Source: Thunnus maccoyii (Eukaryota; Chordata; Actinopteri; Scombriformes; Scombridae). From it: 64,000 nt of DNA. The stretch lies in contig NC_056552.1 in the NCBI RefSeq assembly GCF_910596095.1, positions 18,291,611 to 18,355,610 on the forward strand, written 5' to 3'. Numbering within the stretch: the stretch's first letter is position 1; each line of letters opens with the position of its first letter. A program made the position numbers and the translations under genes. The notes below the pieces were generated by a model. The model worked only from the letters and a program-made list of their open reading frames with translations, did no database searches and was not told the DNA's origin. Of this stretch, positions 52,018 through 64,000 are shown in pieces.

Positions 52018-55000
52018 TTATTTCGCCTCCTTATCCGTTGAGACTTGCTTAATCTGCCTTGTGTGCACCATCGCCCCGGCCAGTAGCTGCTCCTCCAGGG
52101 CCGCATGTAGGTCTGAGCCCCCCAGCTCCAGCAGGGGTTCCAGCCCAGGCACCCCCCTGGACACCCCAGGCTTCTCCGGGGGCTCTCCATCCTCTCTGGG
52201 TCCCACTTCCCTGCGCCTCCGCCTTAGATCCATCTCTCCCTGGTCCCTCAGCTTCTCCTGGGAGCCCTGGGGGTGAGCCTCGGCTTTGATGGCCCCGTCG
52301 TCCGCGTCCTCCCTGGGATCCGCCGGAGCGCCGACTTTCTCTTTGAGGTCTCTTCCTCCTTTCTTCAAAGCTTCGCCGTCTTCTCTCTGAGCCCCCTGCG
52401 CTGCGTTTTTGGCTTCTACAGCTCTCTGCAGCTGGGCTAGCCTCTCACGCGCCTCCTCCACCTCCTTTTCTTTCTTCGCTCTCTCATGTATTTCATTGTC
52501 TGCTTTCTGAATCTCCTGCTGGCGTCTCTCTTCTGTAGCCTTCTCCTGTGCGAGTTTCTCTTTTGCCTCTTTCTCCAGCTCCTGTTCTCGGGCCAGCTTC
52601 TCTCTCCTCTCCCTCTCCAGTCGCTCTTTCTCCACCCTTGCCTGCACTTCTTTCTCTATCCTCTCTTTCTCAGCTCTCTCCTTCTCCGACTTCAGTTCTT
52701 TGGCTAGCTTTTCCTGTCTCTCCCTCTCCAGTCGTTCTTTTACTAATCTTATCTGCACCTCTTTTTCTATCCTTTCTCTTTCTGCCCTCTCCTCCAACTC
52801 CTTCTCTATGGCCAGCTTTTCCTGATTCGCCTTCTTAAGCTGTTCTTCCAGTCTTGCCTGAACCTCGTTCTCTATCATTTCATTTTTAATTTTCTCTTTT
52901 TCTTCATCTAGGTTGCTTTCCTCATGTTTAAGTTGGGCTACCTGTTCATTCTGAGGTACGAGCTGACGGTCGTCAGGTTTTTTCTTTCCCAGTGGCACTC
53001 CCCTCGCCCCCAGCTCTATCTGCTTATGGGATTCTCCTCCGGGTGCAACAGGGTTAACAGGGTCATCCTCTTTGTAAGCTGCTGGAGCAACTACTTTAAC
53101 ATCCCCAACCTCAGCAGCCTTATCCCCAACCTGAGCTTGATTCTGGGCCACAGCTGCGTGAGGCTCAACTGCTCCAGCTTCGTCCTTGGGCTGCTTCAAT
53201 TCTGAAGCCAGACCAGAGTCTTTGGGCTTTGCTGCTCCACCTTCCATCGCCTCCAAGTGTTCCTGGATGCCTTTCTCTGTCTCGCCTTCCTGAGCAGCCC
53301 CTTTAAGTAATAAACACATAAAATCAATTTTAAATTGAACGCAACGACCACTTTCTAATAACTGCGCTCTCGGTTTATGTGTGTGCACTAAATTTTGTGA
53401 GACATTCTGTGTGTACTCACCAGCAGGCTGTTTCTGGTGGAATTCCTTGTGTTGCTCTTCTATGACAGCCAGCAGTTTTTCCTGCTGGTCGAGAAGTCTC
53501 TTCTGTTGCTCCTGCTGCTGCTTGATCACCTGCAGTAGCACCGCGTGGTCCAGCTGGCCCTCTACATGGAGACAGAAACATTGAGTTAAAACAAGTCACG
53601 AGCTATTCTGAGAACTTTGCAGAAGTTAGGGATCTGTAAAAAGCTTAGTTAGGATGATCTAGGGCCAGTCTCTAGGTGAGAGGGGGAGGGAAATAGACAA
53701 TATTCCTCTATGGCTTTGCACTAACACGGATCCATTCAAACGTACATCTCTAAAATAAAGCTTTAAACATAAACTAAGAGTGAGAACTATGTTAGAGGAT
53801 GGGGTGAGTGCATTATTTAGTTATATGATAGAAACACAAATATATATATAACTACATGTATATAGAATTATCTATAAACTTAACAGATAAATGGCCCACT
53901 GTGTGAATTACAGAAAATCTGAGCAACAGACCAAGATAAAGAGAAGAAGAGGCAAGAGGGACTTCATACCTGCAACCAGCTTTTTTATCACTGTGATAGG
54001 AGTCCGGCAGAGAAAAGAAAGAACAAAAGGGGTAAAGATGGAGGAGGAGAGAGAGGGCAAAAGTAAACAACAGAATAAGAAAGTCAACCAAAGCCAAAAA
54101 AGACTGCCGAGTGTATCAAGCAAGGTCAGGAAGTAGTAGAAAGAAGCGGATTTGAATACCTCTCCTGCTTTTTACACCATTTGTACCTTAAATATAATAA
54201 CAGGTACAATAAGCAAGAAGGGATCAAAGAGATGAGATCACATTGATGAAACAAGCAAAGTGAGATGAGAAGACCACAGATAAATCCTTTAAAGTGTGTT
54301 GAGATACAGCCTGAATTAGCCAATTAAACAAAGTGTTTGTAATTCATTCTTTTGTGCCCACTCACTCACAGTCTGCCTCTATCTCTTGTATTTCAGTTCA
54401 TATATTTTTAAGAATGACTTTAAACTCACTACAGTAGGCCTTTTTTCCACTTAAGGCTAAACAGAAAACAGTCATGTGCTGGGCCTTACTGTTTAAAAGG
54501 GGCCACAGTATTATCCCCACAAGGCAGCAGCTGTGTTGCATTCTGGTCTATGGAGTCTATTGTTGTTACAGAGACAAGTTTCTCAAGTTCACAAGTTTTT
54601 AGCTATATGATTGTTGAAAGCTTTTGACTCCAAGGGAAAGACGCTAAAACTGTTCATGTTTTTCTATCAAACTCTACACCACATCCAATCAATTGTAGAA
54701 TTTTAAAATTAAAAATGTATCACCAAAGTAGCCCTGCAGTGCAACTTGTTTTGTTTTTTTTTTTTAAATTTAATGTCACAGAATTTGAAGGACCTAAAAC
54801 CTTGACTTCCACAAGTTTTCTCCACTCACCCTCCATCTTCTCATCCGCTGCATCTTTGCTGTCCCCAGCCGGAGGATCGTCTGCAACGGGGCGATGCTCT
54901 CCTTCAGGAGGTGGAACTGAAAGATCACCAAATATCTCAAGGTCAAGGTCAGTGTTGCATTTTTTTCTGGAACTGTCTTTTGGCTCGGAATAGAGTTACA

Positions 55001-58000
55001 CAAGAACAGCAACAAATACTCACTTTTCCCCGCAGCAACTGCAGCTTTGTCCACTTTGTCGACTTGCTCCCCTACAGCTGCTGCGTTTCCAGCATCTTTC
55101 AAAGGATCTAGCTTCTCTGCTTCTTTCAGCGCGGGAACATCTCGCTTTTTGCCCGCTTCTCCAACCGGCTTCTCCAGCACCTCGTTGGACAAGACTTCAC
55201 CACCGCCAATGTCCACTTCCTCTTTCCTCACAACCGCATGTACAGGCTTCAGTTTCTCTTCATCCTTGGCTTCTTTTTTTCCCTCTACCTCCACAGCACG
55301 CTCTTCATCTCTATTGGGTTCTTCCTCACCTCCTCCTGCAGGGTTGACCGGCTGTTTATTGTCCTCCTCCAGCTCTGCATTGTTCTTTCTTGTGTCTACC
55401 TGGACCTCGTCGTGAGGGATGGGTGGTTCATGGCGATGGGCTTCTGCCTCTGGCACTGCGACGCCTGTGTGAACAGACAAGACATCATTAATTTTACACA
55501 GTTCATTGAAGAATCAGCTCAAAGTCCAGCCCTGGTTTAAGTTTCCTTACCGGCATCGGGACGGTCCAACTGCACCTCTTCCTCCTTCTTCTTCTCAGGT
55601 TGTTCCACTGGTCCTTTAATCTGAGGGGGTTCAACCGGGTCCCTCTTCACCGGTTGTACCACCTCATCAGCTGGGAGGTCTGGTTTTTCTATCTCCACTG
55701 GCTTCTTGTTTGGAGGCATATCTATATGCAGACACACAAAAAATAACCTATTATAACACAAACTACTGACGATGGATGTCTATGAAAACGTGATGTCAGC
55801 ATATTTCTGAAATCCTTTTGCCAAACTCTGTTTCTCCTTTACTAACAGATTTATAAAACCATAAAATTTAAGTTTTAGTGGGATATTTTTTACTCTTCTT
55901 TAGTACTGCTGCTGATGGGCTTTTTAATTTTCCTACATTTTCTCAGCCTCCATAGTCAGTCTGAAAAATATGAGACACATTACTGCAACTAAATTAAAGA
56001 ACCATAAACGTGACAGCTCATTTATTCCGGTATTTTCTCTTGTCTGAGAAATATTACATTGTTGTATTGCATTATATTTAATACTAACCCTGACATGTAT
56101 TCTTTATTTTCTTGTACAGTGATGTTTATTGTGCACATTAACTGCTAACATTAAAACAAAATAACACCCAGGAATATCTCACATGGTCGTATTTCTGATT
56201 AGTAATTCCACAAGGTGGCAGCAAACACTGACAATAGCGAGACTGACACAATTGGTAAGGTATAATAAATGATCGAGAGAGAGAAGAGAAGAGAAAAGGG
56301 AGATGGATCAAAATTTCAAGTGACAAACAGGAAATGGATGTGGATGTCAGTGCACATGGGTTTCATTTTTACAAAGATGGGTGGAAAGAACGCAGTAAAA
56401 TCAAACAAGGGTTCAGACGGAGAGAAAGACACTGAAAGATGGAGACAAAGAGACTTTTCTGGTGTCAGTGAACAGGTTAGAAAAAGAATCTGTTGAGAAG
56501 GACAGGGTGAGGATGAGGAACTGTCTGGACTCCCCTTCGTACTCCTAGGTTTCCTCTCCTCATTTCCATTTGTTCTATCTGCATCCTAGCACCCTCCCCA
56601 ACCCCATATCAACCCCTTCCCTTTATACAGTCAGAGCTTGCAGGCATTTTATAGCTGCCACAGGAGATAGGGGGGGGGGGGGGGGGGGTGTAGACAATGT
56701 ATTTTTGGGGGGAGGGGGTGGCAGTAGAAATGAACAGAGGTAGAGGGATAGAGAAAAATTGCTGGAGTTTGAAGGGCATCACTCTCGCTCCATCAATGTC
56801 AAGCACTCAGCGCTGCTCTCAGATATTATCAAGAGGTTATCTCCTCACCCTGCCTGTCTGTCTATCAGTCACTCTGTCTGTCTCCATCTTTTCTTCTTAC
56901 AGAGATGAAAGAAACCTTTTTTTTTTTTCTCTCTCTCTACACTGTAGCTTTGTGCTTTTGTTTTCTGGCCCCTTGCTACTGGCTCGCATTCACTTTAAGT
57001 TCCTCTTTTAGTGTGCTGCGATCCATGACTTTGAAAATAAAATGAGAAGTAAATATGTCTCTCCTGCCACCGGTGCCTTTTGCATGAAATAATTACATGC
57101 AGCACTGCTGTCCAATCTCAGACGCCGCAGACAACCCTGACTCTGGCCCCGTTGAGGTAAATGTTTCCATGGCTCATTAGTAAACCACTTTCATCCACAG
57201 TCCATCAAGTGGGTAAGTGAATGCCAGCCATTAGTGCGGGTCATGATCTTTACCGTGGAGCTGAGGGAGGTCTGGTAGCGGCAGGTTGTTCTTGTCAGGT
57301 GCTGGAGGAGGAGGAGCTTGAACTTTGACCCCGGGGCTCCTGGCCGAGATCGAGAGGGTGGTAAAGGTGCTGACCAGGAGGATGCCCAGACCCACCCAAA
57401 GCACCAGCTGCAGGGACGAGAGAACAAGTGGCAGCACGACAGGTCAAAAACAGTGAATAAACATATTTTCAATGAGGAAATGATTAAGGAAGTGCAAATT
57501 CTGTAACCTGAGAGATGATGCCATTCTTCTGGATCTTTCTGTAGATGAGAGCAGGGCATATGAAGCAGATGAGGCTGCCCATGGTGGCTCCAGTCAGACC
57601 CAAAATGGTTTCCACTAAGAGGAGAAACAAAAGCAGAATAGATTCATAAAGTCATTATGTTGTTGTCCTGTAGAACAATGATTCCCAACCAGGGGGTACT
57701 TCTGCAGTTGTCAGGGTGTATGGTTGTTAAACAGGTGAAAAGTTAGCAACAGGTAATGGATAAATAATTGAAATTTTGAGCTAAAAGTAAGAGATAAATG
57801 GTTAAATTATGAGTTAAATGTACCAAAAACAGTCAAAATAATTAGCTAAAATAATGAGCCAAAAGTCATACATTAACAGCTAAAATTACAAGCTTAAAGT
57901 AAGACAGAAACTGTTGAAATAATTAGCTTAAAGTAATGCATGAACAGTTAAAATAATTAGCTACACATAATGGATAAACAAATGAAACAATTAGCTAAAG

Positions 58001-58865
58001 TCACACATAGTATTTAAATTATTAGCTTAAAGTAATGGATAAATTGTTGAGAGATCCAGCTTCTGCCACTCCAAGTGATAGCAAACTTAACCAAAATGAC
58101 CTAAACACTGAGAATTATATGAAAAATAATCATCACAATGTCCACTTTTATATAGAGTTCACTTAACAAAATCAATTGAAATAAACACATCTGGAACATG
58201 ATCTGTCGACGAAGCTAATTGAGCCCATCTGATTGGGAATGTGGGGGGGGGCACCGCTGATCAAAGCATGTCACCAACACTGGCGGAGCTGAGGGGTTTG
58301 TGTCCCGCTGAGCGCACTGTTCCGTATCTCTTTCTTGAAGAAACTCAAAGCAATTCCCCAAAACTACGCTCCTTATCGCTAGCTCCATTCATACCTGCTT
58401 CTGCCATTCATAACAAGCACCCGCCCAGCCCCAGGCTCCCATCCATGGCACCCTTCTCCTGGCAGCGGCGAGCCCTGGCCCCACCCTTGTGTCTGAGGAT
58501 CAGGCCGGCTGGGCGTCGGGCCCGGAAACCCATCGCTCATCCAGAGGACGGACACCATATTGTCTCCCTCAGATTTAGTGTCCATTCTCCCCAGGGTCCT
58601 TACCTCCCTTCTCCTCAGTCTATTAGCCTGATTAGATACACAAAGGGCCAGCCAAACCCGCTGTGTGTGTGTGTGTGTATGTGTGTGTGTGTCTCCATGT
58701 GTCCACCCAATTTAAAAGTTTAACAAACAGCCACCCTATAAAAGGATGAATAAAACATAAACTCATGCTAACCTTTACATCGCCACCATTTTGGAGCCGT
58801 TTGTGAGAGGGACGAAAAGACTCAAAGAAGCTGACGGAGAGCCAGCATTAGTGTGTACACTGATC

Positions 58866-58911
<46 letters not shown>

Positions 58912-59190
58912 AGTGTGTGTTTGTGAGAATGAAAAGAGTCTGAGAGAATAATAGCCCTATCTTCCTGTCTGCCGTCTAAAAGGAGATAAAAGTTAGGGCC
59001 CTGATTTAAGGACTGTGTTAGAGTGTGACAGTCACTGACTCGTAAAGTCACATTCACACACGTCGTAAAGCTCCCCGGCTACTCCGCCCACATAAAGGAA
59101 CACATGCACCTTAAAGACCTCCAGTCAGCGAGCTCACACACATACACACACACACACACAATTTCAATCCATTCAATCCATGCCTGATTG

Positions 59191-59226
<36 letters not shown>

Positions 59227-61838
59227 ATGTACCGTTGGGGATGAGAATGCCTCCCAGCATGGTGCCAAACACAATGCAGAGGGTGATCATCTTGAAGCGC
59301 AGAGGAGGCATGTATCCCCCGGCAGCGAACGTCCCATCCTTCTGCTGTAAGACAGAAAACAGAGAAATGTGAGAGAGAGAGAGAAAGAAAAGAAAAGACA
59401 AAAATAGAAGAATAAAATCATTGACATGTTGCGGTCCTATGACAGTATATCCTTGGCCTCATTTCTTATCATCATATTGCACAAAATGAGTATTATCCAA
59501 ATTACTGGTTGCACAAACGTAGGGCTTCCTCTTCCCCTAGAGGAGAAATGTAACAGTTCACGTGCCAGAAGCTCCTCTAAACTACATAATAAACAGTATG
59601 TGTCACAGGATTTTAACAAGTCAGATGTGTTTGTGTGCCGGGATACGATAAACATTCGATTGACGTCACAGTGAAGTTACATAGCGGGTGTTTGGAGAGG
59701 GCTCTGTTTACAGGGAGCGACAAACTTCTGTTTTTCACTCTTGTCAAACTGCCTAACAGAGAGGATGCAAGTGCCACAATAATGACGCAGTGAGTTAAAC
59801 TGTAAAAAAATAACAATATTAAATTGAAATATAATACATACAGTACCAGCCAAACGTTTGGAAACACTTACTGAGCATGTAAACTGTCCTCAAACCTTTT
59901 TCGTACTCCTACAGAATAGGAAGCGTCTAAGTGGCATTCAAGCTCACCTGCTGCTCAAAAAGCATGGTGTTGATGGCCTGGCGACACGGCAAGATCATCA
60001 TGGGGAATCCGACGGCCACAGACATCATGAAGCCCACCCGGATCATCTCTGTCACCAGGTTGGACGGGAAGTTCATCAACACGTTGCCCGCGATGTTCTC
60101 GGTGAAGCTGACGTAGCCGAAGAAGCCCACCTGCAGAGGAGGAGGAGGAGGGTTCAGAGAGAGGTTAGGAGGGGAAAAAAAAGGAGTAAGCAAAAAAAGA
60201 GGGAGCATCTAAAGCAGAATTTTAGAACGGTGATTATGTTCCTTATTGTTTTCTAAATGAAAATGTGTGCACATGCATAAGACTGTTATGCTGACTTATG
60301 GAGACGTCACCTTCAAAGACTTGTTTAATGCCAGTTTAAAAGAAGGTCAAATTTCACCACTGATACAAATATAAAAAAAAGAGTTTTCTGACAAACAGAA
60401 ATACTTTCAGACATTAAAAATAGCTGCTGAGAATATTTAATAACTTTTGAGGCACTGAATTCTATAAAAAAGGACACCAGAGGACACCGAATCACCGTCT
60501 CCATGTGACAGCGGTGACAGAAGGCAAAATGTGACCGGTGTGGATGGCGGTGGCAGGTGTGCGGGTGGAAGTGCGTTTTTTTTTTTTTCCCACTCACGGT
60601 GATGTAGAAGATGGTGACTACGTTGAGGGCCGAGGTGAAGATGGTGCTCATGCGTTTGACGGACGGCTCATCCAGGCTGTCGTAGGTCGGCAGCACCTGC
60701 CTGTGAGAGACAAGCAGCCCAACACACTCTGCATGCTGCGTGACACAACACCACACTGGGGCTGCTGTTGTGCGTTCATGTGCTGTCGGCCGTTATTGGA
60801 CTTTTGGCGGGAAAAGTCATGGAAGTGGGGGCCCGTGGGTGTTACATGAATCCGCTGAGTTGTGATTGTTTTCTCTGCTCCGACAGCTCACAACACGCAG
60901 CATATGACAGTCGACTTGCTTAAAATTTGGTGGTGCGACTGCTGTGTAGGTTTTTTTTTTTTTTTTAATGAGCAGCCATATGGGGGCCAATTTGTGCCAC
61001 TCGGTAATCAATTGATGCATCACTCTCCTCATGTCCTTGTCAGCATCCTACACATCGTTTAGCCAATTAGAGTTTTAACACTGTAAGCAAGTCATCATCG
61101 ACATAAATCAGTTTTTTTTGTCTTACTTAAGCCAACCTAAAGTCATTCATGCAAACTCACTACTGTAAAAGTGTGATTATCTGTATTATTTGCTAATTAA
61201 CGCAGTTCCCTTTCAATTTTAGCAAACTTGTATGTATTTTTGTCATTATTAACTGCAATAACAGGGCCCCCAAACCCATATAGCCAGACATAAAACAGAT
61301 GCTTATGTGTCTGATCATAAAGCTCATCAGCATACAAGCTGTGAGTCTGTTAGTACATCTGACAAGCACATGAACGCAACAAGTTTTGCAGCATGTGGAA
61401 ACTGTAATGTAATAATGTTTATATTAATTATCTTAAAATGAATGTTTCCAAGCACAAAAGGCAGTTTTAAAATAGGAGTGGATTGAAATAATGTCATGGC
61501 AGTGGGGGTGAAGGATGGAGAGAGTGTTTGTGTACATGTAAGTGTGTGTGTGTGTGTGTCAGAATGGGTGCAGTAGTCAAGGCTGGCTGACGTTGAACCT
61601 GAGACTGACTGTCTGTCTGTTTGTAAACCCAGGTGTCTCCCTCTGTCATTTTCTGCTCTGTGCTAGAAGAGATTGTGAGAGACGTGGAGCGGACCGTCGG
61701 CACATTAACCAGTTGAATTTACAGACTTTATATATAACAGCTAGTGCCTGGCGGGTTTTAGAGCATTATAAACTTTCCTAGCAGACTGCTTGCCTCCTCT
61801 CATATATATATATATGAAAGGAAGAAACAAGAGAGAAG

Positions 61839-61884
<46 letters not shown>

Positions 61885-64000
61885 AACCATAACTTTCTCT
61901 GCCTCTTGTTCTCTCTTTGCCTGTCTCTCTTTCACACACTCTGGTTTTATGAGCGAGCACTGTCCCGTGGTGCTTTTCCTTGACGCTTGTTTAATCTGCA
62001 AAACCAGTAAATCTCATAGCCAAGGCTAAATAAAACGGCATATTGTAAGTGGGGAGCTAAAGCACCTAATGGTCACTCACTCAATAGTCCAGATTCAGAG
62101 GCTAATGTGTTTTTATTTGCTTTAACGCTGCCCTTAAACTGAGGAAATATGACGGAGGGCGACTTCAAAGCCAATGTGAGGAAGCGTGTGTGTACGTATG
62201 TGTGTGTGTGTGTGTGCTTTTTCGAAGGCTTGAGTGTACGCTGCAGATAACATCATTAACTTGGAGCTTAAAGCATGCTGACAGTAGCATCACACAGGGA
62301 CATTTTTGCCGCACATGTTTTTCTTATGTCCCTCTATTACGAGCTAACTGCTCCTCGCTATCCAAACGTTCAGCCAAAAAACAACAGGGCCAGCTCTCAT
62401 CCCGACATAATGGTGATGTTAAGTAATGTTTTAACTGAAAGTAAACACATTTCATGAATGTAATAAAAATCCAATGTGCTGAGAGCTGTTTAATCAGCCT
62501 GTGAATACATCAGTGTGTGTCTGTAAGATGGCGGCGGTCCAATGTGTTGATTAGTGGTTTGGCTTAAGCTGCCTGCCTCCTAACGGAGCGCTTGCCTCGC
62601 TCGGCCTGACCGCAGGCCAAGAAATCACCCTGCCAAATATCACTCAGCGCTGCTAGTGGGAACTGACGCACAAAACACACATGCGTAAACACACACAGGC
62701 ACACACTTTCTTCCTCTTTAAGCGTGCGCACACCTCGCTCGCTAATGAACGCGCCTTGCAATACCATAATATTATGTTGGCTTTGTGTGATTACATTAAT
62801 TAAAGTCTTGTTTCAGTCTCAGGGCTGCAGTCACCCAACTCCTGCCACTTACCTCACTCTCTCTCGCACAAACAAACCCATACACCACCACCACCACCCA
62901 AACATCTGGCCCCTAATGACCTCACCGTAACACTCCCTACATCTTTCCTCCAAGCGCCGCGTTCAAATCCAAGATAAGACTTCCTACACCCAGATTCCCC
63001 CATTAGACCTTCACACGCTAAACTTCACCTGCTCGACTCGCTACCAAGGCAGAGCAAGCGCTAAAAGCGTTGAGGAAAGGGACAAAAGAGGCAGTGACAG
63101 AGCATGCAGATGGGTGAAAATGGAGAAATGAATGAATGCTGTGACTCAGAGAGGCTCTGATTGAGCTGTGAGAAGTGAAATGAAGTAATGTGGTCTCTAG
63201 GTCATTGTGGGGGAAAGTTAATGGAATGAAAAGACTGGTGTGAAAACCTTTTTTCTATCAGGCAAAAAATATATATCATGTATGTTTTAGCTTTTGTGAC
63301 ATTTAAAAGTCCCTTGACGACTGAAAGGCGACACCGTTTTCAAACAAACTTTTCATTCACATCAGAAAAGAATAAAAGCAGTAGCCTGGATGAAAAACAG
63401 TTGAAGTCTCATGACAAGAGGTTAATTCTTGAGAGGGTAGACCCGACGGCGGGGTTAGAAATGGATGAGCTGCCTGTGAAAAGCATGTTAGCTAAATAAG
63501 CAGCCTCCCTTTGCAACTAGGAATCCCTTCCCGACCGTCCCATCTCCACCACAAATCTGTTGTGTGTTTCTATACATGACACCAAAACCCTCCGCTGTGG
63601 CTTTAAGGAATGATGCAAGTATGCGTGCGCTAATTGTGACTCCATTTCTATACACAGCAATGAAAGACTCGATTCACTGTGCCCCAGGAGTTAGAGAGCG
63701 GAAAAGCCCACGTTCGAACATCTACCCACTGCATGATTTTTTTTTTTACGACTACGGTCAAATTTTCCCCTTTTCTGAAACAATGAGCTCCCAGCTTAAG
63801 AATTCTTTACAGTCTTTGTTTAACATTAGTTTCATTACTGTGCGGGTGGAGGGGTGGGAGGAGTACTTACGACTGACAGGCGAAGGCCATCCCACAGATG
63901 GGGAGACAGCGAAACACACCCTCCCAGCGCACCACATTGACCTGCCCTAGCCACCAGCCGCTGAGCAGCCCGTGTTTGAACGAGGACAGCACCATCTGAG
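52018..64000 (-). CDS. slc38a10: Sodium-coupled neutral amino acid transporter 10 (5' part outside window)
   Basis: SLC38A10 is an 11-helix amino acid transporter (glutamine, glutamate, alanine) with a very long cytosolic tail. Visible exons in transcript order: 63871 to 63995 or beyond, 60598-60700, 59948-60130, 59233-59344, 57508-57614, 57254-57407, 55551-55721, 55024-55464, 54830-54916, 53421-53561 and 52018-53300. They give about 968 residues (human 1119 in all); the N-terminal helices lie off the right edge. Membrane-part matches include [29 protein letters not shown] and [10 protein letters not shown]. Tail matches are [38 protein letters not shown] and [11 protein letters not shown] near the C-terminus. 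The last exon has a charged tandem repeat. An acceptor-like CAG at 63996-63998 may mark the edge exon's start. Confidence 0.94.
52567..52899 (-). repeat. slc38a10: Coding tandem repeat, three units of about 37 residues
   Basis: Units cover about 52789-52899, 52678-52788 and 52567-52677 (period 111 bases). The last two, each built around RIEKEVQ...[12 protein letters not shown], agree at 28 of 37 residues by my count; the first is more diverged. Composition is almost wholly E, K, R, L and Q, suiting a coiled coil or a single alpha-helix. Confidence 0.8.
53562..54829 (-). other. slc38a10: slc38a10 tail intron
   Basis: This 1.3-kb intron has a purine-rich stretch at 53920-54150 and no exon that joins in phase. 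I see no further gene. Confidence 0.5.
55722..57253 (-). other. slc38a10: slc38a10 intron with long G run
   Basis: The intron contains the G19 run at 56670-56688, another G-rich stretch at 56706-56720 and a purine-rich block at 56270-56480. No coding exon is supported. Confidence 0.5.
56670..56688 (+). repeat. G19 run
   Basis: Nineteen G in a row, followed within 20 bases by GGGGGGAGGGGGTGG. The pair is a strong G-quadruplex candidate, C-rich in the slc38a10 transcript strand. Confidence 0.9.
57670..58060. repeat. Dispersed repeat with internal degenerate tandem units
   Basis: The start AATGATTCCCAACCAGGGGG resembles the end of a common fish hAT-type non-autonomous element. Inside, words like AATAATTAGCTAAAA, TAATGGATAAA and TTAAAATAATTAGC recur about every 35-45 bases, eight or so times. 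The right border is unclear. Confidence 0.5.
58654..58695 (+). repeat. GT microsatellite
   Basis: GT repeat with one TAT interruption in an slc38a10 intron. Confidence 0.85.
58867..58921 (+). repeat. GT microsatellite
   Basis: About 20 GT units, then GCGCGAG and more GT, in the same slc38a10 intron as the neighbouring repeats. Confidence 0.9.
59193..59224 (+). repeat. CA microsatellite next to an slc38a10 donor
   Basis: About 16 CA units end nine bases from the donor of exon 59233-59344 on the minus strand. The transcript therefore carries a GU repeat just inside the 5' end of this intron. Confidence 0.9.
59838..59880 (+). repeat. Tc1-like end fragment
   Basis: CAGTACCAGCCAAACGTTTG and the GAAACACTTAC that follows resemble the left arm of the palindrome at 26896. 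No right arm is found nearby. Confidence 0.45.
60701..63870 (-). other. slc38a10: Large slc38a10 intron
   Basis: A 3.2-kb intron with GT repeats (61541-61558, 62185-62216), an AT/GA tract (61800-61880) and a GC-richer stretch at 62520-63120 that has a YY1 consensus and CCAAT. No coding exon is supported; the long open frames here are low-complexity or lack family features. Confidence 0.55.
61800..61880 (+). repeat. AT then GA microsatellite
   Basis: (AT)n at 61802-61814, then about 20 GA units at 61840-61880, with one GC interruption. Confidence 0.9.

Noticed and set aside
55047-55415. 122-codon plus-strand Ser/Phe-rich frame
   Set aside because: Antisense of the Glu/Lys-rich slc38a10 exon 55024-55464.
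58241-58723. 160-codon plus-strand frame in an slc38a10 intron
   Set aside because: Low-complexity Pro/Ser/Arg content, ends in a GT repeat, no domain; kept only as a GC-rich block.
59858-60256. 132-codon plus-strand frame
   Set aside because: Antisense shadow of the slc38a10 exon 59948-60130.
60862-61062. T-rich stretch as a possible retroposon tail
   Set aside because: T run of about 16 without an element body or target duplication.

Overview
The window is vertebrate nuclear DNA, almost certainly from a teleost fish. Genes are split into small exons with GT-AG introns, the proteins match mammalian orthologues exon by exon, CA/GT microsatellites are dense, and several dispersed repeats are of types common in fish genomes. 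The species cannot be named from the sequence. I see no bacterial, viral or CRISPR content.

Nine protein-coding genes fill the window and their strands alternate without exception: prkar1a (-), wipi1 (+), arsg (-), slc16a6 (+), amz2 (-), vcf1/fam104a (+), tepsin (-), ndufaf8 (+), slc38a10 (-, cut by the right edge). This gives four head-to-head junctions (prkar1a/wipi1, arsg/slc16a6, amz2/vcf1, tepsin/ndufaf8) and four tail-to-tail junctions. I rebuilt each gene by splicing; exon phases agree throughout and no gene shows a frameshift or internal stop.

From memory of the human map, the first five genes match the 17q24.2 block (AMZ2-SLC16A6-ARSG-WIPI1-PRKAR1A), and the last three match NDUFAF8-TEPSIN-SLC38A10 at 17q25.3. 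vcf1 (human FAM104A, 17q25.1) sits at the join. The block is therefore old chordate synteny rearranged, not an operon-like system. Roles are cAMP signalling (prkar1a), autophagosome formation (wipi1), lysosomal heparan sulfate breakdown (arsg), monocarboxylate/ketone export (slc16a6), an archaemetzincin protease (amz2), a VCP/p97 cofactor (vcf1), AP-4 vesicle traffic (tepsin), complex I assembly (ndufaf8) and amino acid transport (slc38a10).

Non-coding highlights are: two perfect CRE palindromes at the prkar1a promoter; five same-strand CCAAT pentamers before wipi1; a GT repeat abutting the 3' splice site of an in-frame wipi1 exon; probable overlap of the 5' ends of arsg and slc16a6; poly(A) signals of opposing genes only tens of bases apart; several short DNA-transposon derivatives (hAT-like, TTAA-flanked and Tc1-like); and a 37-residue charged tandem repeat in the slc38a10 tail. 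I found no convincing previously undescribed system; the findings are mostly regulatory or structural.
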